Source: an uncultured Collinsella sp.
GTDB lineage: Bacteria; Actinomycetota; Coriobacteriia; Coriobacteriales; Coriobacteriaceae
Reading direction: 5' to 3'
Assembly (NCBI GenBank): GCA_905208975.1
Contig: CAJLRE010000003.1
Span: 1 to 64,000, forward strand
Length of the DNA stretch: 64,000 nt
Shown here: in pieces, positions 43,679 to 53,153 of the stretch
Position numbering within the stretch: the first letter of the stretch is position 1
Layout: the number at the start of each line of letters is the position of its first letter
Translations under genes and position numbers: made by a program
The notes under the pieces: model-generated
The model's database searches: none
Seen by the model: only the letters and a program-made list of their open reading frames with translations
What the model was told of the DNA's origin: nothing

Positions 43679-45556
43679 TTGCGCGTTCCGTATCAAGACT
43701 GTTTTCATTTAATTGAGCCGCTGCTCGCCAAGGTCGAAAAGCCGAGTCGCTATATCGATCACGAGTGGGGCACGCTTTCCAAGGCCGATGCCGACTACCG
43801 TTGCTGCCTGATCTACCCGGATGTGTACGAGGTTGGTCTGCCCAACCAGGGTATCGCCATCCTCTACAACATCCTTAACCAGGCCGAGGGCATCTCCTGC
43901 GAGCGTGGCTATGTGCCGTGGCCCGATATGGGTGACGCTATGCGCGAGGCAGGCATTCCGCTGCTCTCGCTCGAGGGTGCAGCGCCGGTCGCTTCGTTTG
44001 ATATCGTCGGCCTGCATGTGCCGCACGAGATGGCGGTGACGAACTTCCTTGAGGCACTCGATCTCGCTGGCATTCCGCTGTTAGCGGCCGACCGAGGTGA
44101 AGACGACCCCATCATCATCGCCGGCGGCCCCTCGGTGTACAACCCCGAGCCGTACGCGGCCTTCTTCGATGCCATCCTCATCGGCGAGGGCGAGGAATCG
44201 CTGCTCGAGACCTGCCAGCTGCATCGCCGCCTGCGCGACGAAGGAGTCCCGCGCGCGCAGATTGTTGAGCAGCTTGCATCCATTGCCGGCAACTACGTGC
44301 CGTCGCTCTATGAGGTTCGTCACGACGAGCCCTGCTCGCCGCACGGCTACACCGTGCCGCGCGAGGGCAAGGATGCGCCGACCGTGGTCTACAAACGCGT
44401 CGTCGAGGATTTCGGCGCCACGAATCCGCTGTCGCAGTCGTGCGTGCCCTATGCGCAGCTGGTTCACGACCGCCTGTCTATCGAGATTCTGCGCGGCTGC
44501 GCTCGCGGCTGTCGTTTTTGCCAGGCCGGCATGACGTATCGCCCGGTGCGTGAGCGTTCGGCCGACCAGATCGTCTCGTCGGTGATTCAGGGTCTGGAAA
44601 AGACCGGCTATGACGAGGTGTCGCTGACCTCGCTCTCCACGACCGACCACTCCTGCATTCGTGACGTGCTTGACAGGCTCAACCGTCGCCTGGAAGATAC
44701 GGGTATTCGCGTGTCTATTCCGTCGCAGCGCTTGGATTCGTTTGGCGTGGATATGGCCGAGTCGGTCGCCGGCGAAAAGAAGGGCGGCCTGACGTTCGCG
44801 CCCGAGGCCGGCAGCCAGCGCATGCGCGACATCATTAACAAGAACGTGACCGAGGAGGACCTGGACCGTGCGGCCAAGGCGGCCTTCGAGGCCGGCTGGA
44901 ACCGCATGAAGCTCTACTTTATGATGGGCCTTCCCGGCGAGCGCGACGAGGACATCGTGGCCATCGCCAATCTGGCCGATCACGTGCTGGAGCTCGGTCG
45001 TTCCGTGGTGCCCAAGGCTCGTCGCGGCTCGATCTCGGTGTCGATCTCGGTTTCGGTCTTTATCCCCAAGGCTGCCACGCCGTTCCAGTGGTGCCCGCAG
45101 CTCGACTACGACGACGTCAAGCGTCGCCAGAAGCTGCTCATCACGAGCGTTCGCAACCGTGCCGTCCGCGTTCATTACCACGATGCCGAGACCTCGCTCA
45201 TCGAGGCCGCGCTGTCCCGCGCCGGTCGTGACATGACGCCCGTCATCATCGACGCTTGGCGCTCGGGCTCTCGCTTTGACGCCTGGGTAGAGCATTTCTC
45301 GCTCGATAACTGGAAGGAGGCTGCTGCCAAAAACGGCATCGACCTCAATGAGCTCGTGCACCTGCCCTACGAGTTGGACTGGCGCCTGCCGTGGGAGCAT
45401 GTGAGCCCCGGCTGCACGCGTGGCTTCCTCGAGCGCGAGTACCGTCGCTCGCTCGAGGGTGTCACGACTCCCGACTGCACCCGCACGTCGTGCACCGGCT
45501 GCGGAATCTGCCCCACGCTCCACGTCAAGAATGTATTGATGGGTGATCGCGCATGA
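43679..45556 (+). CDS. radical SAM protein with B12-binding-like domain (TIGR03960 type)
   Basis: In this 625-residue protein, residues 1-230 resemble a cobalamin-binding-like domain (CLIYPDVYEVGLPNQGIAIL, PIIIAGGPSVYNPEPYA, GEGEESL). The radical SAM core then carries ILRGCARGCRFCQAG, the CxxxCxxC cluster motif, near residues 271-285, and LTFAPEAGSQRMRDIIN. The C-terminus adds cysteines in CTRTSCTGCGICPTLHV. The family is near-universally paired with the DUF2344 protein encoded next (ATGA overlap). Substrate is not known to me; RNA modification is often suggested. TTG 43679 follows AGGGG. Confidence 0.88.
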   Translation: MRVPYQDCFHLIEPLLAKVEKPSRYIDHEWGTLSKADADYRCCLIYPDVYEVGLPNQGIAILYNILNQAEGISCERGYVPWPDMGDAMREAGIPLLSLEGAAPVASFDIVGLHVPHEMAVTNFLEALDLAGIPLLAADRGEDDPIIIAGGPSVYNPEPYAAFFDAILIGEGEESLLETCQLHRRLRDEGVPRAQIVEQLASIAGNYVPSLYEVRHDEPCSPHGYTVPREGKDAPTVVYKRVVEDFGATNPLSQSCVPYAQLVHDRLSIEILRGCARGCRFCQAGMTYRPVRERSADQIVSSVIQGLEKTGYDEVSLTSLSTTDHSCIRDVLDRLNRRLEDTGIRVSIPSQRLDSFGVDMAESVAGEKKGGLTFAPEAGSQRMRDIINKNVTEEDLDRAAKAAFEAGWNRMKLYFMMGLPGERDEDIVAIANLADHVLELGRSVVPKARRGSISVSISVSVFIPKAATPFQWCPQLDYDDVKRRQKLLITSVRNRAVRVHYHDAETSLIEAALSRAGRDMTPVIIDAWRSGSRFDAWVEHFSLDNWKEAAAKNGIDLNELVHLPYELDWRLPWEHVSPGCTRGFLEREYRRSLEGVTTPDCTRTSCTGCGICPTLHVKNVLMGDRA

Positions 45557-46365
45557 GTGAGCGCCTGACCGACAACCCCACGCTCTTTAGGCTTCGTGTT
45601 CGCTATGGCAAGCGCGATCGCCTTAAGTACCTGGGCCATCTCGAAGTAATCCATACCATTGAGCGCATCGTGCGCCGTGCGGGACTTCCCTATGCCGTCA
45701 CGCAGGGCTTCTCTCCGCACATGCGCGTGGGCTTCTCTTCGGCGCTACCGGTGGGTACGTCGTCGACCTGCGAGTGGTATGACCTGTTTATGACCGAGTT
45801 CGTGGCGCTCGACGAGGCGTTTGGGCGCCTGGCTGCGGCGTCACCGGCCGATCTGGCGCCCATCGAGGCGGCGTATATCGACGTGCGCACGCCGGCGTTG
45901 ACGGCGCAGCTCACGCGTCTGTCGTATCGCATCGACCTGCACTTGGATCCCGAGGCGCCCGTAAGCGCCGACGAGGTGCGTCGTGCGATCGACACGCTGC
46001 GCGCCGACCATGGCATCGACTACGCGCGCGGCAAAAAGAGCAAGCGCTTGGATTTGGATCACACGCTCGTGGGCTATGAGCTCACGGCTGGGGAGCGTCC
46101 GGACCATCTGGTGCTCATGCTCGACACCCATGCCGACAACGAGGGCTCCATGCGTCCGGAAATTTTGCTTTCCGCTGCTGATGTTTTGTTGCAGGGCTTG
46201 ACCCCGGGCGTGGATGCACCTATTGTTTCCACCGGTATGCAAGACCTCGTGACCATCTGCTCCTACGATGTCGAGCGTCAGAATCAAGCATGCGAGGACG
46301 ACGAGGGCCGACTCGTCAGCCCCATACCTGTGCGAACTTGTGGATTTGCTCCACATACTCGTTGA
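45553..46365 (+). CDS. radical SAM-associated DUF2344 protein (TIGR03936 type)
   Basis: The 270-residue protein opens LRVRYGKRDRLKYLGHLEVI, then RRAGLPYAVTQGFSPHMRVGFSSALPVG, the DUF2344 signature that normally trails the TIGR03960 radical SAM protein. Its ATG overlaps the stop of that gene (ATGA), so the two work together. In some bacteria the two are fused. The last ~15 residues run into the promoter region of rplU. The function is unknown; a role in RNA modification is a hypothesis. Confidence 0.87.
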   Translation: MSERLTDNPTLFRLRVRYGKRDRLKYLGHLEVIHTIERIVRRAGLPYAVTQGFSPHMRVGFSSALPVGTSSTCEWYDLFMTEFVALDEAFGRLAAASPADLAPIEAAYIDVRTPALTAQLTRLSYRIDLHLDPEAPVSADEVRRAIDTLRADHGIDYARGKKSKRLDLDHTLVGYELTAGERPDHLVLMLDTHADNEGSMRPEILLSAADVLLQGLTPGVDAPIVSTGMQDLVTICSYDVERQNQACEDDEGRLVSPIPVRTCGFAPHTR

Positions 46366-46390
46366 CGGGGGTATTTTCGCCTGCTACTAT
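46362..46390 (+). promoter_or_regulatory. promoter of rplU-rpmA
   Basis: TTGACG at 46362-46367 and TACTAT at 46385-46390 have a 17-base spacer. It begins at the end of the DUF2344 gene and lies 43 bases before the L21 start. Confidence 0.75.
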
Positions 46391-46432
46391 ATTCGGCTGT
46401 TGCACTAACTGATGCATGAAGGGCAAGTAAAC

Positions 46433-46807
46433 ATGTACGCAATCGTTAACACGGGCGGCAAGCAGTACAAGGTCGCCACCGACGATGTCATCACCGTCGA
46501 GAAGATCGAGGGCAATGAGGGCGACAAGGTCACCCTGCCGGTCATCTTCCTCAACGATGGTAAGAAGATCGTCACCGATCCCGACAAGCTGGCCAAGGCC
46601 AAGGTTACCGCTCAGATCGTTGAGCAGTTCAAGGGCGAGAAGCAGCTGGTCTTCAAGTTCCACAAGCGTAAGCGCTATCGTCGTCTGAAGGGTCACCGTC
46701 AGCAGCTCACCAAGCTGAAGATCGTGAAGGTCCAGGCTACGTCCCGCGCCAAGAAGGCTGTCAAGGCAGAGGCCGAGGCTGTTGCCGAGGCTCCCGTCGC
46801 CGAGTAG
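46433..46807 (+). CDS. rplU: 50S ribosomal protein L21
   Basis: The protein is 124 residues from ATG 46433 (AAGGG upstream). MYAIVNTGGKQYKVATDDV and FHKRKRYRRLKGHRQQLT are the L21 hallmarks. It binds 23S rRNA domain VI. A C-terminal extension of about 20 residues rich in Ala, Glu and Val (AVKAEAEAVAEAPVAE) goes beyond the usual ~103 residues. rpmA and obgE follow, the standard order. Confidence 0.97.
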   Translation: MYAIVNTGGKQYKVATDDVITVEKIEGNEGDKVTLPVIFLNDGKKIVTDPDKLAKAKVTAQIVEQFKGEKQLVFKFHKRKRYRRLKGHRQQLTKLKIVKVQATSRAKKAVKAEAEAVAEAPVAE

Positions 46808-46840
46808 ATTACACTCGTAACGAAAGAGTAGGTATACACA

Positions 46841-47098
46841 ATGGCACACAAAAAAGGACTCGGTTCCTCCCGTAATGGCCGTGACTCCCGCGGTCAGCGC
46901 CTTGGCACGAAGCGCTATGCCGGCCAGACGGTAACCACGGGCACGATTCTCGTCCGTCAGCACGGCACTCACATCCACCCGGGTGAGAACGTTGGCCGTG
47001 GCAAGGACGATACGCTGTTCGCGCTGGTCGACGGTACCGTTGAGTTCCACAAGGGTATCAAGCACAGGGTCAGCGTACGCCCGCTCGCGAACGCGTAA
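46841..47098 (+). CDS. rpmA: 50S ribosomal protein L27
   Basis: The 85-residue protein begins [20 protein letters not shown] and contains [20 protein letters not shown]. The N-terminus starts at the mature-type AHKKG, with no Firmicutes-type cleavable leader. The N-terminal tail reaches the peptidyl transferase centre. It has normal length and follows rplU by 33 bases. Confidence 0.97.
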   Translation: MAHKKGLGSSRNGRDSRGQRLGTKRYAGQTVTTGTILVRQHGTHIHPGENVGRGKDDTLFALVDGTVEFHKGIKHRVSVRPLANA

Positions 47099-47123
47099 TT
47101 CACCCTTCATAGAGCACATATGT

Positions 47124-47166
47124 GGGAGGCACTTGAGTTTTAGGATTCAAGGGTCTCCCTCTTTTT
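47124..47166 (+). terminator. terminator between rpmA and obgE
   Basis: GGGAGGCACTTGA (47124-47136) pairs with TCAAGGGTCTCCC (47147-47159), one mismatch and one G-T pair, followed by TCTTTTTG. It would make obgE partly independent of the ribosomal protein genes. Confidence 0.75.
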
Positions 47167-47170
47167 GTAG

Positions 47171-48649
<1,479 letters not shown>

Positions 48650-48652
48650 GCC

Positions 48653-49330
48653 ATGTCGCTGCGCGGTGGAATCGGTTTGCCCGAGCTGCCCATAAAAGAG
48701 GGCAAGGAGTTTCGGCTTGGCATTATGGGCGGCACATTCGACCCGATTCATTACGGGCACCTGGTGACTGCCGAGCAGGCGCGCGAGTCGCTCGACTTGG
48801 ACGCTGTGCTCTTTATGCCGGCGGGCTCTCCCGCCTTTAAGCTTGACAAGCCGGTTACGCCTGCCGAGGACCGTTATGCCATGACGGTCCTCGCCACCGC
48901 CGCGAACCCGGCCTTTTTGGCGAGCCGGTTCGAGATTGACCGTCCGGGTGTAACCTATACGGCCGATACGCTTCATGCCCTTCGCGATTTTTACCCGCCG
49001 CAGGTAAAGCTCTACTTTATTACGGGCGCCGATGCGATTATCGATATTGTGACCTGGCATGATGCCGAACGAATCGCTGAGCTTGCTACCTTTATTGCGG
49101 CGACGCGACCGGGCTTTGATATCGATACGGCGCGTGCCCGAATCAAAGAGTCGGGGCTGCCGTTCGACGTGCGCTATATTCAGATTCCGGCGCTGGCGAT
49201 CAGCTCGACGAACATTCGTAAGCGAGTTGCCCGCGGCATGAGCGTGCGCTATCTTACGAGCGAGTCCGTGCTCGGCTACATTCGCAAGCGCAGGCTATAT
49301 GCCGATTTGGGCCAAGAAGATTTTGAGTGA
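48653..49330 (+). CDS. nadD: nicotinate-nucleotide adenylyltransferase
   Basis: The 225-residue protein has the nucleotidyltransferase motif MGGTFDPIHYGHLVTAEQA at about residues 24-42, PAGSPAFKLDKPVTPAEDRY, and the C-terminal ISSTNIRKRVARG (ISSTxIR motif). It makes deamido-NAD from nicotinate mononucleotide and ATP. The N-terminal ~20 residues before the core are an extension. It abuts obgE and overlaps the YqeK-like gene by one base. Confidence 0.94.
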   Translation: MSLRGGIGLPELPIKEGKEFRLGIMGGTFDPIHYGHLVTAEQARESLDLDAVLFMPAGSPAFKLDKPVTPAEDRYAMTVLATAANPAFLASRFEIDRPGVTYTADTLHALRDFYPPQVKLYFITGADAIIDIVTWHDAERIAELATFIAATRPGFDIDTARARIKESGLPFDVRYIQIPALAISSTNIRKRVARGMSVRYLTSESVLGYIRKRRLYADLGQEDFE

Positions 49331-49950
49331 TGGGGGCTACGTTGTCGGTAGAGGATCAGTTTGAGGGCGATGAGCGCGCGCTGCTCAAGCGCATTCAAGA
49401 GCTGCTCGATGTTCGCATGAAAGATAAGCGCAAGCGCTATGTGCATTCGCTGGGTGTTGCCGAGACCGCACTTCATCTGGCCGAGGTCTACGGCGTTGAC
49501 CGCTTTGATGCGGCTGCCGCCGGCTTAATTCACGACTGGGACAAGGTTCTTTCCGATGACGAGCTCGTGGCCCGCGCGCTTCACTATGGCATCAAGGTTG
49601 CCGGCTCTCCTTCCGCCGCGACGCCGCTTTTGCATGGCCCTGTTGCCGCCTATGAGCTTCCGCAGCTTTTTCCCGAGCTGTCACCGGCCGTTTTCCAGGC
49701 TGTCGACCGTCACACCGTGGGTGCCTGCGACATGACGCCGCTCGATATGGTGGTCTTTGTGGCAGATGCCATCGAGCCCAACCGTCACGGCGACTATGCC
49801 CATGCGCTGCGCAAGATGGTGGGGAAGTCCTCGCTCGATGAGTTGTTCTTCTCCTGTTTTGCGCAGGGTCTGGTCTTTGTGATCCAGTCCGGGCGCTATC
49901 TTTATCCCACGGCTATTACGATTTACAACCATTACGCCCAGCTGCGCTAG
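49330..49950 (+). CDS. yqeK: HD-domain hydrolase, YqeK-like (diadenosine tetraphosphatase)
   Basis: The 206-residue protein has the HD superfamily metal site: HSLGVAETALHLAEVYG and AAGLIHDWDKVL with the HD doublet, later LHGPVAAYEL and DRHTVGACDMTPLDMVVFVADAIEP. YqeK-family members split Ap4A symmetrically. The start is ambiguous: ATG 49330 overlaps the nadD stop, GTG 49327 is open, and TTG 49342 has the best ribosome site (GGGGG at 49331-49335). NadD, YqeK and RsfS in this order are widely conserved. Confidence 0.85.
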   Translation: MGATLSVEDQFEGDERALLKRIQELLDVRMKDKRKRYVHSLGVAETALHLAEVYGVDRFDAAAAGLIHDWDKVLSDDELVARALHYGIKVAGSPSAATPLLHGPVAAYELPQLFPELSPAVFQAVDRHTVGACDMTPLDMVVFVADAIEPNRHGDYAHALRKMVGKSSLDELFFSCFAQGLVFVIQSGRYLYPTAITIYNHYAQLR

Positions 49951-49978
49951 CTCGGGTGTGTCTAGAAAGAGGTATTCC

Positions 49979-50434
49979 ATGGCCGACGAGACCATGACTG
50001 ACGAGCAGATTCTTGAAGGTGTGGAGCACAAGAGTTTCGCTGCCACGTCCGACCGCACCGCCGCCTCGCTGTCCGCGAGCGGTGTCGCTGCCGAGGATGT
50101 CGCCCGCGCCGCCGCGCAGGCCGCCTACGACAAGAAGGGCGAGGACGTGCAGGTGCTCGACCTGACCGAGCTTTCCGACGTGTGCGACTACTTTGTGCTT
50201 GCCACCGGTACCAACAACCGCCAGGTCGATTCGATTGTCGACGAGATCGAGGAGAAGGTTGCCGAGGCTTGCGGCGAGCATCCGTTCTCCATCGAGGGCC
50301 GCGAGCAGAAGACCTGGATGCTCATGGACTACGGCTCGGTTGTCGTCCATGTCTTCACTCCCGAAGCCCGCGACTTTTACCGCCTAGAAAAGCTCTGGGG
50401 TGACGCCCCCCAGCTCCCCCTCGACCTCCTCTAG
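49979..50434 (+). CDS. rsfS: ribosomal silencing factor RsfS
   Basis: The protein is 151 residues from ATG 49979 (AAAGAGG upstream). It has the RsfS domain with VLDLTELSDVCDYFVLATG, then REQKTWMLMDYGSVVVHVF and a final DFYRLEKLWGD. It binds L14 and blocks subunit joining in starvation. The first ~45 residues are an acidic, Ala/Thr-rich extension not seen in the ~105-residue homologues. It is the last gene of this unit, followed by a repeat element and a long hairpin. Confidence 0.94.
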   Translation: MADETMTDEQILEGVEHKSFAATSDRTAASLSASGVAAEDVARAAAQAAYDKKGEDVQVLDLTELSDVCDYFVLATGTNNRQVDSIVDEIEEKVAEACGEHPFSIEGREQKTWMLMDYGSVVVHVFTPEARDFYRLEKLWGDAPQLPLDLL

Positions 50435-50435
50435 T

Positions 50436-50466
50436 GGCTCATTTGATATGGGGCTTTTAGCTAGCC
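50436..50466 (+). repeat. copy of a short intergenic repeat (GGC...GGGGCTTTTAGCTAGCC)
   Basis: A short inverted-repeat-ended element right after rsfS shares ATTTG, then GGGGC, then TTTTAGCTA with an element at 58483-58518. The outer ends GGCT and AGCC are complementary. See findings. Confidence 0.4.
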
Positions 50467-50477
50467 TCGCGCATTTC

Positions 50478-50518
50478 GCCGGGCAGTTGCGGTTTTCCGC
50501 ACCTGCCCGGCTTTCTAT
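50478..50518. terminator. long hairpin between convergent rsfS and dinB
   Basis: GCCGGGCAG (50478-50486) pairs with CTGCCCGGC (50503-50511), with an inner TGCGG/CCGCA stem around TTTT. TTTCTATTTTT follows on the plus strand. It separates the convergent rsfS and dinB genes. Confidence 0.85.
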
Positions 50519-50532
50519 TTTTACAAAGGCGG

Positions 50533-51747
50533 TTAATCATTGAAGCGGGATTGGCGGCCGAAAGATAGGGCGGTGTCGCCGAACTTGTCTCGGACGGCAT
50601 CGATCGCGACTGAGAGGTCGCGACGGTCGCTTGATTGGGCTCCGCGGTCGTCGACTTCGCAGAACAGGTCGGTCTGGATGCCGCCCTGATGGTCAAAGTC
50701 GCTCATCCCGATACCCGCCAGACGCACATGCATGCCTTCCTGCCAGATGTTGTCGAGCAGTTCGAGCGCAACCGCCACAAAGATGTTCTCATCGTCGGTG
50801 GGGTGGGGAAGCCGCCGCTGCGCCGTGCGTCCGCTGCCATACGAATACTTAAGCTTGAGCGTTACCGTGCCGCCCGTCAGTCCCTGACGGCGCAGGCGGC
50901 GTCCAACCGACTCTCCCAACAGCGCAATCGCCGCTTCGATGTCCCCACGCTCAGTCAAATCTTTCGCAAAGGTGCGCTCATTGCTCACGGATTTAACCTC
51001 GCGTTCCTCATCGAGGCTTGTTACTTCGGATATTTCGAGTCCCAGCGCACGCTGGCGCATGCGTTCGCCGTTGACGCCAAAAATAGAGGCCAAGGTTGAT
51101 TCCGGTGAACGTGACAGCTCGCCGAGCGTGTAGATGCGCATGCGGCGCAGTCGCTCCTCGGCCGAGCGCCCGATGCCGCTCATGGCAGATACCGGCAGCG
51201 CGGCCAAAAAGCGCTGCTCGGTTCCGGGGCGCACGATGGTCAGCCCAAACGGCTTATCCCGCTCGCTTGCGATCTTTGCGACCGTCTTGTTGCAGCCCAC
51301 GCCAATGGAGCAGGTCACTCCCAGCGCTGCCACGCGGCCGCTTATACGCCGCGCAACCAGTAGCGGGTCTTCGGGCGCAAAGCGACCCGGTGTGATATCG
51401 ATAAAGGCTTCGTCGATGGATACGCGCTCAACGCGCGGCGTCTCCTCGGCAAGAATCGCCATGACCTGCGCGCTCACCTCGCGGTAGCGATCAAAGTGCC
51501 CGTGCGTCCAAATGGCTTGCGGGCACAAGCGCCGCGCCTCGGCCGAGGCCATGGCAGAGTGCACGCCAAAGCGACGTGCCTCATACGAACACGTGGACAC
51601 GACGCCACGCGAATCGGCGTCTCCGCCCACGATGAGCGGCTTTCCGCGCCATTCGGGATGATCGAGCATCTCCACGCTCGCAAAAAACGCATCGAGGTCC
51701 ATGAGGCCCACCGCCGGACCCGTCCAGGGCGGCGGCGTGACGCCCAT
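50533..51747 (-). CDS. dinB: DNA polymerase IV (Y family)
   Basis: The protein is 404 residues from ATG 51745-51747, with GAGG five bases upstream; a frame back to ATG 51786 has no ribosome site. The catalytic DLDAFFASVE (with the DxD-like metal aspartates) is near the start, then YEARRFGVHSAMAS, SIDEAFIDITPG with the SxDE motif, GVGCNKTVAKIASERDKP, helix-hairpin-helix GIGRSAEERL, and a little-finger domain with RRLRRQGLTGGTVTLKL. It performs translesion synthesis. The C-terminus has no obvious clamp-binding peptide by eye. A LexA-like site lies at 51762-51775, just before this start. Confidence 0.93.
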   Translation of the reverse strand: MGVTPPPWTGPAVGLMDLDAFFASVEMLDHPEWRGKPLIVGGDADSRGVVSTCSYEARRFGVHSAMASAEARRLCPQAIWTHGHFDRYREVSAQVMAILAEETPRVERVSIDEAFIDITPGRFAPEDPLLVARRISGRVAALGVTCSIGVGCNKTVAKIASERDKPFGLTIVRPGTEQRFLAALPVSAMSGIGRSAEERLRRMRIYTLGELSRSPESTLASIFGVNGERMRQRALGLEISEVTSLDEEREVKSVSNERTFAKDLTERGDIEAAIALLGESVGRRLRRQGLTGGTVTLKLKYSYGSGRTAQRRLPHPTDDENIFVAVALELLDNIWQEGMHVRLAGIGMSDFDHQGGIQTDLFCEVDDRGAQSSDRRDLSVAIDAVRDKFGDTALSFGRQSRFND

Positions 51748-51761
51748 GGCATCCTCATAAC

Positions 51762-51775
51762 CGTATGTATGTTCG
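51762..51775 (-). promoter_or_regulatory. LexA-like site upstream of dinB
   Basis: CGAACATACATACG on the minus strand fits the Gram-positive SOS consensus CGAACRNRYGTTYG at 12 of 14 positions, counting degenerate ones. A TATACT lies at 51798-51793 as a candidate -10. The site falls 15 bases before the proposed ATG and would lie in the transcript leader. Confidence 0.45.
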
Positions 51776-51987
51776 CGTCTTTCCATGTCATGAGTATACC
51801 GCGCAGCTCATGTGGGGTGCGTGTATGTGCTTGCAAATCCCGAATTCTTGTCTAAGATATGGATTTGCCCTCGACTACACCGAAGAAGTTGGTCTCACGG
51901 ACTTCACCTGCCCGCGTCGATGGCGTATTATGTTCAACTGTTTGTTTGTAGTTGCAGCCTAAAGCTGCTTGGTTGGAGGAGTTTCCT

Positions 51988-52329
51988 TTGGCAGTCAAGA
52001 TTCGCCTTGCTCGTCACGGCGCTAAGAAGCGTCCGTACTACCGTGTCGTCGTCGCCGATTCCCGCGCCCCGCGTGACGGTCGTATCATCGAGGAGGTTGG
52101 CCGCTACAACCCGATGACCGCCCCCAAGACCATCAATCTCGACCTCGAGAAGATCGCCGACTGGCAGTCCAAGGGCGCTCAGCTCACCGACGCCGTCGCC
52201 GCTCTGGTCAAGGCCGCCAACGAGGGCGAGAAGACCGAGACCGTCGTCAAGAAGTCCAAGAAGCAGCTCGCCAAAGAGGCCGAGGCCGCTAAGGCTGCCG
52301 CTGAGGCCGCTGAGGGCGCCGAGGAGTAA
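51988..52329 (+). CDS. rpsP: 30S ribosomal protein S16
   Basis: The protein is 113 residues from TTG 51988, with GGAGGAG at 51975-51981. The S16 core [20 protein letters not shown], then [20 protein letters not shown] is clear over the first ~80 residues. A C-terminal extension rich in Lys, Glu and Ala ([20 protein letters not shown]) follows, as seen in many actinobacterial S16. It is the first gene of the rpsP-khpA-rimM-trmD unit. Confidence 0.97.
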   Translation: MAVKIRLARHGAKKRPYYRVVVADSRAPRDGRIIEEVGRYNPMTAPKTINLDLEKIADWQSKGAQLTDAVAALVKAANEGEKTETVVKKSKKQLAKEAEAAKAAAEAAEGAEE

Positions 52330-52332
52330 ATC

Positions 52333-52617
52333 GTGCCTGAGGTTGACGCTGCACAGCTCGAGGGTGAGGCAATGCTCTCAGATCGCATCGCCGATCTCGT
52401 CGAATATCTCGTTGTTCAGATCGTCGACGACCCGGATTCCGTGAGCCTTGAGGTCATCGATGGTGACGACGCCTCCACGATTGAGGTTTCGGTCGCCGAG
52501 GATGACGTCGCTAAGGTCATCGGCCGTCGTGGCCGTACCATCAAGGCCATTCGCACGCTCGCCCGTGCACTGGCCGCTCGCCTCGACACTGCTGTCGAGG
52601 TAGAGGTTCTGGGCTAG
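52333..52617 (+). CDS. khpA: KH-domain RNA-binding protein KhpA
   Basis: The 94-residue protein has ISVAEDDVAKVIGRRGRTIK-like sequence, the KH GxxG loop as GRRG, preceded by ADLVEYLVVQIVDDPDSVSL. KhpA binds RNA and in several Gram-positives acts with KhpB in wall-growth control. GTG 52333 follows GGAGTAA from the rpsP stop; ATG 52372 with GAGG upstream would give the usual ~80-residue size and may be the true start. It lies four bases after rpsP, the standard location. Confidence 0.9.
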   Translation: MPEVDAAQLEGEAMLSDRIADLVEYLVVQIVDDPDSVSLEVIDGDDASTIEVSVAEDDVAKVIGRRGRTIKAIRTLARALAARLDTAVEVEVLG

Positions 52618-52621
52618 GACC

Positions 52622-53143
52622 TTGAGGTCCCAGTACAAAAACATCGCCCGTGTGGTCAAGCCGCACGGAAGGAAGGGGGAGGTCCTCGCGCAGCCGCTGC
52701 GGGGGCTTCCTTCTGTATTAGAGCCGGGTATGCGCGTCGCCCTGACGCCGCCGGCGCTCAAGCGCGACCGCTTTTGCACGGTCGTGTCCGTCACCGATAC
52801 GGGCGATGGCGATCTGGTCTCGTTTGAGGGCATTGACGACTTGACGGCCGCCGAGGGCATCACGGGATGCTATGTGTTGGCAAATCGTGACGATTTTGAG
52901 CTCGATTCACTCGACGCCGCCTATTCCGACCTGATGGGTCGCGAGGTGGTCGACGAGCGCTTCGGTTCACTCGGTACGATCGTCGAGATCATGTCGACGC
53001 CCGCTAACGATGTTTGGGTCGTCGAGGGCGATCGGTACGGCGAGGTACTGATTCCCGTGATCGAGCAGGTTGTGCTCGATCTTCCCGACACAGGAACAAT
53101 TTCCGTCCACGTTATGGACGGCCTGATCGATATGGACAAGTAG
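52622..53143 (+). CDS. rimM: ribosome maturation factor RimM
   Basis: The 173-residue protein has IARVVKPHGRKGEVLAQPL, then a beta-barrel region, and a PRC-barrel half with DLMGREVVDERFGSLGTIV and VLIPVIEQVVLDLP. It binds S19 in 30S assembly. The start TTG 52622 is four bases after the khpA stop. It is followed by trmD, as in most bacteria. Confidence 0.93.
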   Translation: MRSQYKNIARVVKPHGRKGEVLAQPLRGLPSVLEPGMRVALTPPALKRDRFCTVVSVTDTGDGDLVSFEGIDDLTAAEGITGCYVLANRDDFELDSLDAAYSDLMGREVVDERFGSLGTIVEIMSTPANDVWVVEGDRYGEVLIPVIEQVVLDLPDTGTISVHVMDGLIDMDK

Positions 53144-53153
53144 GGAGGACAAC

